Positions 36,879 to 46,154 of a stretch of 64,000 nucleotides of DNA are shown piece by piece. The position numbers and the translations under genes were made by a program. The stretch covers positions 558,001 to 622,000 of the forward strand of contig NZ_CP010802.1 in the NCBI RefSeq assembly GCF_001278055.1, read 5' to 3'. Under the pieces are notes generated by a model. It made no database searches. It was not told the origin of the DNA and saw only the letters and a list, made by a program, of their open reading frames with translations. The stretch's first letter is position 1. Every line of letters starts with the position of its first letter. Origin of the DNA: Desulfuromonas soudanensis. GTDB taxonomy: Bacteria; Desulfobacterota; Desulfuromonadia; Desulfuromonadales; WTL.

Positions 36879-39227
36879 ATGAGCCAATTTCGCTTTATCG
36901 GCCTAGTGTGCACGGTGCTGGTGACGTTTTTAGCGGGATGCTCGGGGGAGGACAATGTGACCGTTGTCCCTTCAGAGTTGAGTTTACCGTCGGTAATCAC
37001 TGAAAATGTCGCGGCCATCAGTTATACCGGTGCCACGGTGAATGCCAGCATCGCCGATTCCGGGAACGAGTTCATCGTTGCCAAAGGAGTCTGCCTTTCC
37101 CAGTCCGCCGCCCCCGACTTGAATGACACGGTTTATCTTTCCGAAGCAGGTACAGGGAGTTACTCGACAGCCCTGAATGAGCTGGCACCCGGTACAACTT
37201 ATTACGTGCGTGCCTTTGCCACCAACACGGATGGTACGGCCTATGGCGAAGAACTGTCCTTTTCGACCAAAGACCTGACGGTGCCGACCATCAGCACCGC
37301 TGTGATCTCCAACATTACCCCGGCGACGGCCATTTCCGGAGGGGACATCACCGATGATGGGGGGATGTCGATTCTGGGCCGTGGTCTCTGCCTCTCCCTG
37401 AGTCCCGACCCAACACTCACGGATTCCTGTGTCAGCGAAGGAGTCGGCGCAGGAAACTACATCGCTCTTATGACCGGCTTGACTTCGAACACGCTCTATC
37501 ATGTCCGGGCCTACGCGACCAACGACCTGGGTACCTCCTACGGCAACGACCTGACCTTCACGACCGGCCTCCTGCAGCTGGCGACGGTGTCGACCGCGGC
37601 CGCCAGCGCCGTCTCTTACTCAACCGCGCTGAGCGGCGGAAACGTGACCAGCGACAACGGTGCACCCGTCACCAGTCGGGGGATCTGCTGGGCCACCACC
37701 TCGCTGCCGACCATCGCCGACAGCTGCTACACCGAAGCCGGCGGACTGGGGAGCTTCAGCAGGGAGCTGGCCGGACTTGCTTCCAACACCACCTATTACG
37801 TGCGCGCCTTTGCTGTCAACGACGGCGGGACCTCCTACGGCAACGAGGTGAGCCTGACGACGCTCACCATGGTGGCGCCGGTTCTGACCACCAAGGCCGT
37901 CAGCGGCATTTCGTCCAATCTGGCGGGGTCCGGCGGAGTCATCAGCACCGATGGCGGAGCAGCCATCACCGCCAAGGGGGTCTGCTGGAGCCTCAATCCC
38001 GCACCAACTACGGCCAACAGCAAAACGGTCGACGGCACCGGTGACGGAAGCTACAACAGCACCCTCACCGGGCTCAACCCGCTGACCAGCTATTACGTCC
38101 GCGCTTACGCCACCAACGCCCTCGGAACGGCCTATGGCAACGAGGTCGGTTTTTCCACCACCGACCTGGTCAACCCCGGCCCCACGGTACCGGTGGTCGG
38201 CACTTCGACTTCGATGATCACCGGCAGCAGCACCGCCTCGAGCGGGGGCTATGTCAGCTCGGATGGCGGCTCGGCCGTTACCGCGCGCGGCGTCTGCTGG
38301 AGCTTGAACGCCGATCCGACCACGGCGGATATTTGTTCCGTCGATGGCAGCGGCACCGGATTTTTCGGCAGCACCCTCACCGGCCTGAGCGGCTGCGGCA
38401 ATGTCTATTACGTTCGCGCCTATGCCACCAACAGTACCGGCACCGGCTACGGCAATCAGAACATGGTCAGTACCGGTCTCGTAGCGACTGTGACCACGGA
38501 TGACGCAACCAATATCGGTTATTATGCCGCCACCTCCGGCGGCGCGGTTTCCGATGACGGCGGTTGCGCGATCACCCAGAAGGGGGTTGCCTGGAGCTAC
38601 AACCCCGGACCGACGATCGGCAATCCTCATACCCAGGACGGGGGAGACGCCATCCCCTTTGTCTCCGATGTTGTCAACCTCTATGCCAACCGGACCTATT
38701 ACGTCCGCGCCTATGCCACCAACAGTGCCGGTACCGCGTACGGTCCCGAGAAGGTTTTCACGACGGCTACGCCAACAACCCCCTATCTCGGCCAAAATTA
38801 CGCCGGCGGCATCGTTTTTTATGTCGATGGCACCGGGGAACATGGCCTGGTCTGTACCACGACAGATCTGGGAAGTTATCCCTGGGGCTGCGAAGGGACC
38901 AGTATTGCCACCGGGACACCCCTTGGTAGCGGGGCAACGAATACCGCGGCGATTCTCGCCTCCTGCGGCACCGCCAATATCGCCGCGCAGGTCGCCGACA
39001 GCCTGGTTTTGAACGGCTACAGCGACTGGTTCCTGCCCTCGCTCAACGAGCTGGTCCTGATAAGGACCAACCTCGCCGCTCAGGGTCTCGGAAGCTTTGG
39101 CTGGTATTATCTCTCCTCCTCGCAGGTGGATGCCCGCGATGCCTATCTCTATTCCTTCCAGGATGGATATCCTCTTCCCTATCCCAAAAGTGCCATGATG
39201 CCTGTTCGAGCCGTTCGGGCGTTCTAA
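36879..39227 (+). CDS. Lipoprotein with six fibronectin-like repeats and a DUF1566-like domain
   Basis: The 782-residue protein has a lipoprotein signal (VLVTFLAGC, Cys about residue 21). Six repeats of about 90 residues follow, each with a GG-x-(I/V)-(S/T)-x-DGG start, a (K/R)G(V/I)CW or similar centre, and a TYYVRAYATNxxGTxYGN end. The last 140 residues (GQNYAGGIVFYVDGTGEHGLV...GYSDWFLPSLNEL) match the DUF1566/Lcl type found in surface and adhesion proteins. ATG 36879 is placed seven bases after AGGAGG. A surface-exposed binding role is inferred. A strong terminator follows. Confidence 0.82.
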   Translation: MSQFRFIGLVCTVLVTFLAGCSGEDNVTVVPSELSLPSVITENVAAISYTGATVNASIADSGNEFIVAKGVCLSQSAAPDLNDTVYLSEAGTGSYSTALNELAPGTTYYVRAFATNTDGTAYGEELSFSTKDLTVPTISTAVISNITPATAISGGDITDDGGMSILGRGLCLSLSPDPTLTDSCVSEGVGAGNYIALMTGLTSNTLYHVRAYATNDLGTSYGNDLTFTTGLLQLATVSTAAASAVSYSTALSGGNVTSDNGAPVTSRGICWATTSLPTIADSCYTEAGGLGSFSRELAGLASNTTYYVRAFAVNDGGTSYGNEVSLTTLTMVAPVLTTKAVSGISSNLAGSGGVISTDGGAAITAKGVCWSLNPAPTTANSKTVDGTGDGSYNSTLTGLNPLTSYYVRAYATNALGTAYGNEVGFSTTDLVNPGPTVPVVGTSTSMITGSSTASSGGYVSSDGGSAVTARGVCWSLNADPTTADICSVDGSGTGFFGSTLTGLSGCGNVYYVRAYATNSTGTGYGNQNMVSTGLVATVTTDDATNIGYYAATSGGAVSDDGGCAITQKGVAWSYNPGPTIGNPHTQDGGDAIPFVSDVVNLYANRTYYVRAYATNSAGTAYGPEKVFTTATPTTPYLGQNYAGGIVFYVDGTGEHGLVCTTTDLGSYPWGCEGTSIATGTPLGSGATNTAAILASCGTANIAAQVADSLVLNGYSDWFLPSLNELVLIRTNLAAQGLGSFGWYYLSSSQVDARDAYLYSFQDGYPLPYPKSAMMPVRAVRAF

Positions 39228-39270
39228 CCGCGTTTTTTTCCCGTAGTGGAAATTTTCACCAGAGAGGACC

Positions 39271-39305
39271 AAAAAGGCGGAGCCGCAGCGGCTCCGCCTT
39301 TTTCT
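39271..39305. terminator. Bidirectional terminator between lipoprotein and HerA-like genes
   Basis: AAAAAGGCGGAGCCG pairs with CGGCTCCGCCTTTTT around a four to five base loop. It lies between convergent genes and has A and T runs on both sides. Confidence 0.9.
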
Positions 39306-39347
39306 TTAGCGATCAGTCCCCCAGGAGAACCGGAACGGAGGTCCCCT

Positions 39348-40826
39348 CTACCGCCTCTTCCCGCCGAACATCGAACCGAAAATCCCCCGCATGATCTGCC
39401 GGCCGACCTGGGTGCCGATGGAGCGGGCGGCGCTCTTGGCCGCCGCCTCGAACATCTCCCCCATCGGGTTGCCGGGGTTGCGGCCCCGCCCCTTTGCCGG
39501 CGGGACCTCCGCCGCCCGGGCCGCCGCCCGGGCCGCCGCCCGGGCCGCCGCCCGGGCCCTCAGGACCTCCCAGGCCGATTCCCGGTCGATCCGTTGCTCG
39601 TAATGGCCAAAAAGAAGGGATGTCCCCCGCACCGCCTGGCGCTCGAGGGGATCGAGCGGCCGCAGCCGGCTGCGGGGCGGGCAGACCAGCGCCCGCTCCA
39701 CCGGTGTCGGAATCCCCCGGGCGTCGAGGACCGAGACGAGCGCCTCGCCGACGCCGAGTTCGGTGATCGCCCGGGCGACGTCGAGCCCCGGATTGCTGCG
39801 GAAGGTCTCGGCCGCCGCCCGCACCGCCTTCTGGTCGCGGGGGGTGAAGGCGCGCAGGGCATGCTGCACCCGGTTGCCGAGCTGGCCGAGGATCGTCTCC
39901 GGCACATCGAGGGGGTTCTGGGTGACGAAATAGACGCCAACCCCCTTGGAGCGGATCAGCCGCACCACCTGCTCGATGGTGTCGAGGAGCGCCTTGGGGG
40001 GATCGTCGAAGAGGAGGTGCGCCTCGTCGAAAAAGAAGACCAGCTTCGGCTTCTGCAGGTCGCCGGCCTCGGGGAGGCTCTCGAAGAGTTCGGCCAGCAG
40101 CCAGAGCAAAAAGGTGGCATAGAGCCGGGGGGATTGCATCAGCCGGTCGGCGGCGAGGATGTTGATCACCCCCTTCCCGTCGGCGCCGGTCTGCAGCAGA
40201 TCGTCGAGGTCGAGGGCCGGCTCGCCGAAGAAGTTGGCCCCTCCCTGCTGCTCGAGACTCAGGAGGCTGCGCTGGATGGCGCCGATACTGGCTGCCGAGA
40301 CGTTGCCGTAGGTGGTGCGGAACTCGGCGGCATGATCGCCGACGAAACGGACCATCTCCTGCAGGTCCTGCAGATCGAGGAGAAGGAGCCCCTGGTCGTC
40401 GGCGATCTTGAAGATCAGGTTGAGCACCCCCTCCTGGGTCGGATTGAGATCGAAGAGGCGCGCCAGGAGCAGCGGCCCCATCTCCGAGACCGTGGTGCGC
40501 ACCGGGTGTCCCTGCTCGCCGTAAAGATCCCAGAAGACCGTGGGGAATCCCTGGGGAACGAAATCCTCCAGGCCGAGGGCCGCCACCCGCTCCAGCACCT
40601 TCGGGTGGTCCCCGCCGGGGAGCGCGACGCCGGACAGGTCTCCCTTGATGTCGGCGACAAAGACCGGCACGCCGATGGAGCTGAACTCCTCCGCCAGCAC
40701 CCTTAGGGTCACGGTCTTGCCGGTTCCGGTGGCGCCGGCCACCAGCCCGTGGCGGTTGGCCATTTGTGGCAGCAGTTCGATGAAGTCTGCCCCCCTGGCG
40801 ATGGGCATCCGGTGCGGATCGGTCAT
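39348..40826 (-). CDS. HerA-like ATPase of the DUF853 family
   Basis: The 492-residue P-loop ATPase has Walker [11 protein letters not shown] (about residues 31-40), [11 protein letters not shown], Walker [14 protein letters not shown], and [10 protein letters not shown]. This is the DUF853 (YjgR-like) branch of HerA/FtsK-type ATPases, whose role is unknown; some relatives work with nucleases at DNA ends. Near the C-terminus a four-fold Ala-Ala-Arg-Ala tract ([16 protein letters not shown]) is encoded by a 12-base tandem repeat. The start MTDPHR at 40826 gives the usual length; the longer frame reads antisense to the next gene. Confidence 0.85.
   Translation of the reverse strand: MTDPHRMPIARGADFIELLPQMANRHGLVAGATGTGKTVTLRVLAEEFSSIGVPVFVADIKGDLSGVALPGGDHPKVLERVAALGLEDFVPQGFPTVFWDLYGEQGHPVRTTVSEMGPLLLARLFDLNPTQEGVLNLIFKIADDQGLLLLDLQDLQEMVRFVGDHAAEFRTTYGNVSAASIGAIQRSLLSLEQQGGANFFGEPALDLDDLLQTGADGKGVINILAADRLMQSPRLYATFLLWLLAELFESLPEAGDLQKPKLVFFFDEAHLLFDDPPKALLDTIEQVVRLIRSKGVGVYFVTQNPLDVPETILGQLGNRVQHALRAFTPRDQKAVRAAAETFRSNPGLDVARAITELGVGEALVSVLDARGIPTPVERALVCPPRSRLRPLDPLERQAVRGTSLLFGHYEQRIDRESAWEVLRARAAARAAARAAARAAEVPPAKGRGRNPGNPMGEMFEAAAKSAARSIGTQVGRQIMRGIFGSMFGGKRR
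39511..39560. repeat. 12-base tandem repeat inside the HerA-like gene
   Basis: About four units of GCCGCCCGGGCC encode an (Ala-Ala-Ala-Arg)n tract. The unit length is a multiple of three, so changes in copy number would keep the frame. Confidence 0.85.
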
Positions 40827-40879
40827 GGGTATCCTCGATATCTTTGGGCGTTGGGTGGTGACAGGTGAGGGGTGACGGC

Positions 40880-41452
40880 CTACTTGCGACTCCAGCTGCC
40901 GTCTTTTCCTTCGAGATACCACCCCTTGCTCGCCTGATCGCGCCAGGAGCCGGCAAAGATTTCCTGGACCTCGTCGGAGCGGTCGGGGAAGTCGTTGGCC
41001 CGGGCGATCTCCCGGTAGAGGCGCATCCGGTCGTCGTTTTCGCTCTGCACGAGGCGGCTCGCCTCGGCGCGGGAGCGCATGTCGAGCCCTTCGGTGCTGC
41101 GCACCTTGAGCAGACCGTCGTTGCCGAGGCCGATCTGGCCGCCGTCCAGGTAGGGGAAGAGTTTGCCGGCGCGGGCCTTGAGGCTCTCCTTGATGGCGCG
41201 GATCTCCGGCGTGCTGACATCGATGTCCTGGGCGGCATAGGCGGTATTCGGCTGCAGCAACCGGAAGAGGGAGCTTCCCGGCGCCTTTTCTTCGGCGGGG
41301 GCGGGGGGCGCGGGGCGATCGCTCCAGACTTCGTTGACGATGCGATCGGCGGCGCCGCGGATCTCCTCGGCGGGGAAATAGATGTTGACGGTGACGCAGG
41401 AGACGGCCAGAAGGAGGCCGGACCAGAAGAGACAACGCAGGGACACTTTCAT
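40880..41452 (-). CDS. ydbL: DUF1318 lipoprotein (YdbL-like, with YnbE-like N-terminus)
   Basis: The 190-residue protein has a lipoprotein signal (LLLAVSC, Cys about residue 18) directly followed by [12 protein letters not shown], a short beta-prone stretch. The C-terminal half ([47 protein letters not shown]) is DUF1318/YdbL. In E. coli YdbL, the small lipoprotein YnbE and the large YdbH form one operon for phospholipid transport between membranes. Here ydbL lies directly downstream of a YdbH-like gene and no separate ynbE is seen. ATG 41452 was chosen by spacing from AAGGAG; an ATG three codons upstream is possible. Confidence 0.8.
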   Translation of the reverse strand: MKVSLRCLFWSGLLLAVSCVTVNIYFPAEEIRGAADRIVNEVWSDRPAPPAPAEEKAPGSSLFRLLQPNTAYAAQDIDVSTPEIRAIKESLKARAGKLFPYLDGGQIGLGNDGLLKVRSTEGLDMRSRAEASRLVQSENDDRMRLYREIARANDFPDRSDEVQEIFAGSWRDQASKGWYLEGKDGSWSRK

Positions 41453-41537
41453 GATGACCATTCTCCTTGGGTGGGGATTAACGCGGCCCTTTCGTCTGTG
41501 GGTCCGCCCGCTAACTATACCGGAGAAGGCTCCCATT

Positions 41538-44354
41538 TCAAAGGGGGGCGTTCCGGTTCCCCGCTCGGTCGAGGCGTTTGAGGCGCTTGACCATCTCGCG
41601 GAAGGAAACCGCCTGCGGGGTGGTGACGACATCGATGCGCGGCGGCAGAAGGCCGCCGTAGACCAGGTAGGAATCGGACCCCTCCAGGGCGGTGCCGCGC
41701 AGGCGGAAGAGATCGTTGTCCAGGGAACAGTCGATGCCGATGCTGCGGTAGCGGTAGAAGTCGATGAAGCGGTAGATTCCCCGGGAGAGGGTCGCCGCCA
41801 CCCCGCCCTCGCTGAGGATTGTCAGGTTGTTGAGGGCCTTGACGCTGATGTTGCGTTTGCCGCTTTTGCGCGTCTGCAGCGCCGCCTCGAAACGGGTCGG
41901 GACGGCGCCGAAGAGGCGCAGGTCATGGATGTGCCCGTCGATGACCCCGTTCATCTCCCCGAAGGCGAAGGTGTGGGTCAGGCGGTAGAGATCGATGGCG
42001 GAAAAATCGATGTCGGCTTCGAAGACCGGGTAGGGGGAGAAGAGTTCGCCGAGACGCATGTTGCCGACCCCGACATGGCCGCCGAAGACTTCGATCCAGG
42101 CCTTGCCGGCGGTGACGAGTTCGTCGTTTCGGTAATGGAGTTCTCCGAGATCGGCGCTGAGATCGCCGTTCATTATCGGCCACTCCAGGGTGCGGGTGAG
42201 GGGCTGCAGTTGAACGTCGGCGACGGTCAGGCGGGCGGCGAGCTCGAGGGGGTGGGGCGGCAACGCCAGGTCGATAGCGGAGAGGACCAGCTCTCCCTCG
42301 GCCAGATCGAAGCGCAGCTCTTGGGGGAGTTGCAGCCGGCCGGTCCGGGCGAGGGTCGTCACTCTGGCCGGTCCGGACCGCAGCGGCCCGAGGGAAAGTC
42401 CCTGCCAGGAGAGGGTGCCGGAGAGCGCTTTTTCCGCCGCCGCGGTGCCGAGGAGGAGCGGCAACCTCCCGGAAACTCCCGTCGCCGCCATCGTCTCGCC
42501 CCAGCCGACCCTCAGCTCCTGCGGTTCGATGGTGAGACCGAGGCTCCACCCCTCTTCGTTGACTGCACCGGCGCCCTCGAGGTGCAGGGCGCCGGCCAGG
42601 GCCAGGGCCTTCAATTTGGGGAAGGGTTCGAAGAGGAGCCTGGGGGCGTGGCGATCCAGCGCTTTTTGCAGATCGGGGAGGTCCAGGGCCGCCTTCAGCC
42701 GCCGTTCCTCGCCCCCCCAGGCGCCGGAGAAGAGGAGCTCGCCGAGCTCGGGGATTTGGACGGAGGCCGCCTCCAGGCGATGGACGCCGGCTTCGCTCTC
42801 TCCCTTGACGTTCCAGCGCGCCGAAAAATCGTCGAGGGAGGCATAGTAGGCGCCGTAGAGGACCTCGCCGCCGGCCATCGTTCCCCGGACGGCAAACCGG
42901 GTCGGCCGGCCGGAGACGGCCGCGACCTCCCCCTGCAGGGTCATCCCAATCCCGGCGCAGGCGGCAAGGCCGTCGGCGGATCCCCAGGAGAGCTCTTCGG
43001 CCCGGAGATCGGGCAGCTGCGCCGACCACCCCTCTTTATCCAGGGCTGCCGTGAAGGTCCCGGAGAGCCTGGCGCTCAGAGCCCCGGTGAGGGAGCCGCT
43101 CAAGACTCCGCCAGACAGGCGCCAGCGCTCCTTCTCCCGGGAGAGGAGGGCCCTGGCCTCGAGGTCGATGGCCGGGAGGGCGGGGTTTTCGGGAAGGCTG
43201 AGCCTCTTGGCCGAAGCATGCAGCTCCCACCGGGGTTCGGCCGCCCGGCCGCCGATGGCGATCTCCAGATCCACGGCTCCGCCTGCGGACCAGGGTCCGA
43301 GGCCGGGCTGCCGGCGCTGCCAGGCGGCAAGGTCGGGCACTTTCAGTTCGACCTTCCCCTCCAGGCGCTCTTCGCCGAGGTGCAGGTCGATCTTCAGGCG
43401 GCTCCTGCCGCCGAGGTCCCCGCCGCCGGTCACTTGCCAGGCGCCCGTTTTCCCGGCGACCTCCAGACGCATCGGGCCGAGGAGGAGGGTCCGCTCTTCC
43501 CACCGGAGGACGCCGGAGCCGCTCGTCACGGCGAGCTGCAGCTTGTTGCCGTCAAAAGAGGGCTTGAGAACGAGGTTTCTCACCGTCCATCGGGGCGCCT
43601 CCGGGAGCCGGATGCCGGCCAGGGCGAGGAGGGGGCGAAGGTCGTCGTCCCCGAGCTCGGCCAGGGTGATTTCCCCGCCCCCTCCGGTCAGCGAGCCGTC
43701 CCCCCAATTCAGGCGCAGCGGCTCGCCGAGGAGGTCGTTGCCCCGCCATTGAAACCGCGTCATCTCGCCGCGGATCCCCCCTTCCCAGTCTCCCCGCCCC
43801 TGGAGTTCAAGGGTTCCGACCTCATTTTGCCGCAGCTTGAGTTCCAGGGACCACTGCCGTCCGAGGGTGGCGCGGCCCTCGACGTGCCAGGGTTCGGCGC
43901 CGCCGGCGAGGCGGATTTCCCCGTCGCGGATTTCCAGGTCGTCGATGGAAAAGGGCGCTCCTTCGGGCCAGGGTCTCCGAGGGGAATCGCCCGCGGTCTC
44001 TGCCGGTTGCAGCAGGAGCCTGCCGCCGGTAAGGACCAGTTTCTGCAGGCGCCGCTCGCTGAAAAGCTCCCACCCCCCGACCATTTCCAGTCGCTCCAGT
44101 TCCAGATCTCCGGCGCTTGCGCCTGTGATCTCCACCCCCTCGGCCCGCAGCGTCCCCCCTTGCAGCCACAGGCGATCGATGGTCGCCTCGACCTGAAAGC
44201 GACGGGAGAGTTCCCGGACGAGGAGCGGCCGCACCAGTCCCTGCACCAGGCGGTCGCGATACATAAAAGCGACGGCGGCCAGGAGGACGGTCAGGAGCAG
44301 ACCGAGGGCCGCCGCCTTGCCGAGGCGGCGGAAAAATGATCGGGATCGGTTCAT
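41538..44354 (-). CDS. ydbH: YdbH-like AsmA-family intermembrane lipid-transport protein
   Basis: The 938-residue protein has one N-terminal membrane anchor (AAALGLLLTVLLAAVAFMY) and then a very long periplasmic stretch of alternating short strands, the pattern of AsmA-like/YdbH proteins that form a hydrophobic groove across the periplasm. The C-terminal part (GVIDGHIHDLRLFGAVPTRFEAALQT) resembles the YdbH DUF3971-like end. Family members such as TamB, YhdP and YdbH carry phospholipids to the outer membrane. The downstream DUF1318 lipoprotein gene supports the YdbH assignment over TamB. Confidence 0.8.
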   Translation of the reverse strand: MNRSRSFFRRLGKAAALGLLLTVLLAAVAFMYRDRLVQGLVRPLLVRELSRRFQVEATIDRLWLQGGTLRAEGVEITGASAGDLELERLEMVGGWELFSERRLQKLVLTGGRLLLQPAETAGDSPRRPWPEGAPFSIDDLEIRDGEIRLAGGAEPWHVEGRATLGRQWSLELKLRQNEVGTLELQGRGDWEGGIRGEMTRFQWRGNDLLGEPLRLNWGDGSLTGGGGEITLAELGDDDLRPLLALAGIRLPEAPRWTVRNLVLKPSFDGNKLQLAVTSGSGVLRWEERTLLLGPMRLEVAGKTGAWQVTGGGDLGGRSRLKIDLHLGEERLEGKVELKVPDLAAWQRRQPGLGPWSAGGAVDLEIAIGGRAAEPRWELHASAKRLSLPENPALPAIDLEARALLSREKERWRLSGGVLSGSLTGALSARLSGTFTAALDKEGWSAQLPDLRAEELSWGSADGLAACAGIGMTLQGEVAAVSGRPTRFAVRGTMAGGEVLYGAYYASLDDFSARWNVKGESEAGVHRLEAASVQIPELGELLFSGAWGGEERRLKAALDLPDLQKALDRHAPRLLFEPFPKLKALALAGALHLEGAGAVNEEGWSLGLTIEPQELRVGWGETMAATGVSGRLPLLLGTAAAEKALSGTLSWQGLSLGPLRSGPARVTTLARTGRLQLPQELRFDLAEGELVLSAIDLALPPHPLELAARLTVADVQLQPLTRTLEWPIMNGDLSADLGELHYRNDELVTAGKAWIEVFGGHVGVGNMRLGELFSPYPVFEADIDFSAIDLYRLTHTFAFGEMNGVIDGHIHDLRLFGAVPTRFEAALQTRKSGKRNISVKALNNLTILSEGGVAATLSRGIYRFIDFYRYRSIGIDCSLDNDLFRLRGTALEGSDSYLVYGGLLPPRIDVVTTPQAVSFREMVKRLKRLDRAGNRNAPL

Positions 44355-44429
44355 GGATTCAAGTATAGAGGGGAAGGGGAGGGCTGGCTATGCCGGAGTG
44401 GGCACTCTCTGAAAACCAGGGCGCTGAAA

Positions 44430-44555
44430 ACCCTTGCTCCGCAGATGACGCTGATGGGCGCAGATGAAACCGGGATCCAGGAGTCAGGGGCTGGTTGATT
44501 CCAGATCTTGATTTATCATCTGTGTAAATCTGCGTCATCTGCGGATAGGTTTGGC
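44430..44555. repeat. Dispersed CCGCAGATGACGC...GCGTCATCTGCGG repeat
   Basis: The left arm TCCGCAGATGACGCTGATGG and the right arm AATCTGCGTCATCTGCGGAT are inverted copies. Half copies recur at 45485-45520. It lies between ydbH and the tacA promoter and has no coding content. Confidence 0.75.
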
Positions 44556-44617
44556 CCTTGAATGTCTTCCTCGGTCCCCGGGGTGAGGCCTGTTGGTGCC
44601 AAAGTGTCACCATTGAA

Positions 44618-44646
44618 TTGTCATTGTGTCGCCAGTGTGCTATGGT
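44618..44646 (+). promoter_or_regulatory. Sigma-70-type promoter of the tacAT pair
   Basis: TTGTCA at 44618-44623 and TATGGT at 44641-44646 are 17 bases apart. Direct repeats GTGTCAC and GTGTCGC lie across this region and could be antitoxin sites. Confidence 0.65.
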
Positions 44647-44692
44647 CCCTCTGTATCCACAAAAAACCGAAGAAAGTTGGAGGGAGGTCGTT

Positions 44693-44971
44693 ATGGCTGC
44701 AAAAACGGAACGGATCACCACCCGTGTCCCCGAGAATGTTCACGCCCTGCTGGAAAGGGCAGCGGGGCTTCTCGGATCGACCATGAACCAGTTCGTGGTC
44801 CAGGCGGCCGTCGATCGGGCGAAACAGGTCGTCGAGGATGAGAACATCATCCGGCTGAGCGGGGAATCGACCCGGTTGTTTTTCGAGACGCTGGAAAATC
44901 CTCCGGTGCCCGCCGCCAAACTGCTGGAAGCCGCCCGCGCTCATAAGGAACGGCTCAATGCTGCGGATTGA
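44693..44971 (+). CDS. tacA: DUF1778 antitoxin (TacA-like)
   Basis: The 92-residue protein has an N-terminal ribbon-helix-helix (KTERITTRVPENVHALLERAAGLLGSTMNQFV) and a C-terminal tail that should wrap the toxin. DUF1778 proteins neutralise GNAT toxins and repress their own promoter with them. ATG 44693 follows GGAGGGAGG. It overlaps the toxin gene by 14 bases, which implies coupled translation. Confidence 0.92.
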   Translation: MAAKTERITTRVPENVHALLERAAGLLGSTMNQFVVQAAVDRAKQVVEDENIIRLSGESTRLFFETLENPPVPAAKLLEAARAHKERLNAAD

Positions 44972-45464
44972 GGACCTGGGGAAGGACCACGACCGAAAGC
45001 ACTTCGATTGCGGAGAACCGGCTCTCAACACCTTTCTTCAGACCCTGGCCCGACAACAGCAGGAGAAGGGGATCTCGAAAACCTTCGTTCTTGTCGATAC
45101 GGCTCAACCGAAAATCATTCTCGGTTTTTTCTCTCTGACAGCCTGCGAGGTGGTCGCCGAGGATTTGCCGCCGGCCCTGGCAAAGAAATACCCCGCCAGG
45201 GCGCCGGGGGCCAAACTGGCACGACTGGCCATCGATCGGAGCCGGCAGCGCCGGGGCTACGGGCAGATCCTTATGATCGAGGCCATGAAGAAGGCTCTGC
45301 TGGTTGCCGATAATATCGGCATCATCGGATTCTTTGTCGACGCCAAGGGGCACGCGGCCAGGGTTTATTACGAGCAGTTCGGCTTCATCTCTTTCCGCGA
45401 GCGGCCTCTGGAAATGTTCCTGCCGCTGGCCACCCTCCGCCAGGTGATCGAAGCCGCCTCATGA
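44958..45464 (+). CDS. tacT: GNAT toxin (TacT-like)
   Basis: The 168-residue acetyltransferase has the acetyl-CoA pyrophosphate loop RSRQRRGYGQIL (about residues 95-106) after the strand AKLARLAID, and the late tyrosine in ARVYYEQFGF that acts in catalysis in this family. Related toxins acetylate the amino group of charged tRNA and stop translation. It directly follows the DUF1778 antitoxin gene, the standard order. Confidence 0.92.
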   Translation: MLRIEDLGKDHDRKHFDCGEPALNTFLQTLARQQQEKGISKTFVLVDTAQPKIILGFFSLTACEVVAEDLPPALAKKYPARAPGAKLARLAIDRSRQRRGYGQILMIEAMKKALLVADNIGIIGFFVDAKGHAARVYYEQFGFISFRERPLEMFLPLATLRQVIEAAS

Positions 45465-45546
45465 AGACTATGGGCATTAAAACCCTTCTCCGCAGATGAC
45501 GCAGATGGGCGCAGATGACAAAACAGGACTTTATCTGCCAAATGCC

Positions 45547-45575
45547 TTGACCTCCAACCCCTGACCGCGTAATGT
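45547..45575 (+). promoter_or_regulatory. Promoter of the first GEMM-I riboswitch transcript
   Basis: TTGACC at 45547 and TAATGT at 45570 are separated by 17 bases. The same box arrangement with similar flanks occurs ahead of the second riboswitch at 50403. Confidence 0.65.
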
Positions 45576-45600
45576 TTATTTTGAAATTAAAAAAATATTA

Positions 45601-45692
45601 CACCCTGCCGAAAGGGCAGAGCCGGAGCGATCCGGTGACGCAAAGTTTCAGGTCCGCTCTGGCGGATGGCTGGACTGTCGAAGGGGGTGGGT
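45601..45692 (+). ncRNA. GEMM-I riboswitch (c-di-GMP/cGAMP class), copy 1
   Basis: The sequence has the GEMM-I core: AGGGCAGAGCC, a hairpin with a GGAGCGATCC tip, then GTGACGCAAAG, then a second hairpin GTCCGC...GCGGAT and a closing 3' strand. The outer stem pairs CACCC at 45601 with GGGTG near 45685. GACGCAAAG after the P2 hairpin is the family hallmark. It precedes a terminator and a DUF2007-diguanylate cyclase operon. Which dinucleotide binds cannot be settled by eye. Confidence 0.8.
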
Positions 45693-45715
45693 CTCCATTG
45701 GGAGTCAACCGACGG

Positions 45716-45753
45716 AAGCACTCATCTTTTCTTCAGAGATGGGTGCTTTTTTC
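45716..45753 (+). terminator. Riboswitch expression-platform terminator, copy 1
   Basis: AAGCACTCATCT pairs with AGATGGGTGCTT over 12 bp (one G-T wobble), followed by T residues. It lies 24 bases after the aptamer and 20 before the next gene, as expected for ligand-controlled termination. Confidence 0.85.
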
Positions 45754-45773
45754 GTTCGCTGCGGGGAAACGGC

Positions 45774-46154
45774 ATGCTGATCAAACTCTATTCGCCCGAT
45801 AATGAAATCGAGCTGGCCCTGATCAAGAGCCTCCTTGAGGGGTCGGATATCCCCTATTACGTCCAGAACGATCATTTCGGGTCGATGTATATCGGGCCGC
45901 AGATCAGGCTCTTCAACCGGAAAATGGTCATGGTCCCCCCCGCATATGAGGAGGGGGCAAAAGAGGTCCTTGCCGACTTTTTGCGAAATCAGGAAGCCGG
46001 GGCTGAGACTCCGGCCGAACCGGAGCAGAAGACCTCGATCCGGGACAAATTCCGGATGTTTATGGAAGTTCTCCTTTTTTTCTGGGTCGTTCCCGGCAAA
46101 AGATGGACCGGGAAAAAGAAGCGTTCCGACTCCGAATCCGTCGGCGACGAATGA
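45774..46154 (+). CDS. DUF2007 family protein
   Basis: The 126-residue protein begins MLIKLYSPDNEIELALIKSLLEGSDIPYYVQN, the DUF2007 pattern of a small alpha-beta domain, and ends with one hydrophobic stretch (FMEVLLFFWVVPG) and a basic tail. DUF2007 domains may bind signals or PII-like partners, but no function is firmly known. ATG 45774 lies after the riboswitch terminator. Its TGA overlaps an ATG (ATGA at 46151), coupling it to the diguanylate cyclase gene. Confidence 0.8.
   Translation: MLIKLYSPDNEIELALIKSLLEGSDIPYYVQNDHFGSMYIGPQIRLFNRKMVMVPPAYEEGAKEVLADFLRNQEAGAETPAEPEQKTSIRDKFRMFMEVLLFFWVVPGKRWTGKKKRSDSESVGDE

Noticed and set aside
37620-39272. 550-codon open frame on the minus strand
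   Set aside because: It mirrors the repeats of the lipoprotein gene on the other strand and begins inside a terminator.
41382-44339. 985-codon open frame on the plus strand
   Set aside because: It is antisense to the ydbH-like gene; Pro/Gly/Glu-rich shadow without a ribosome site.
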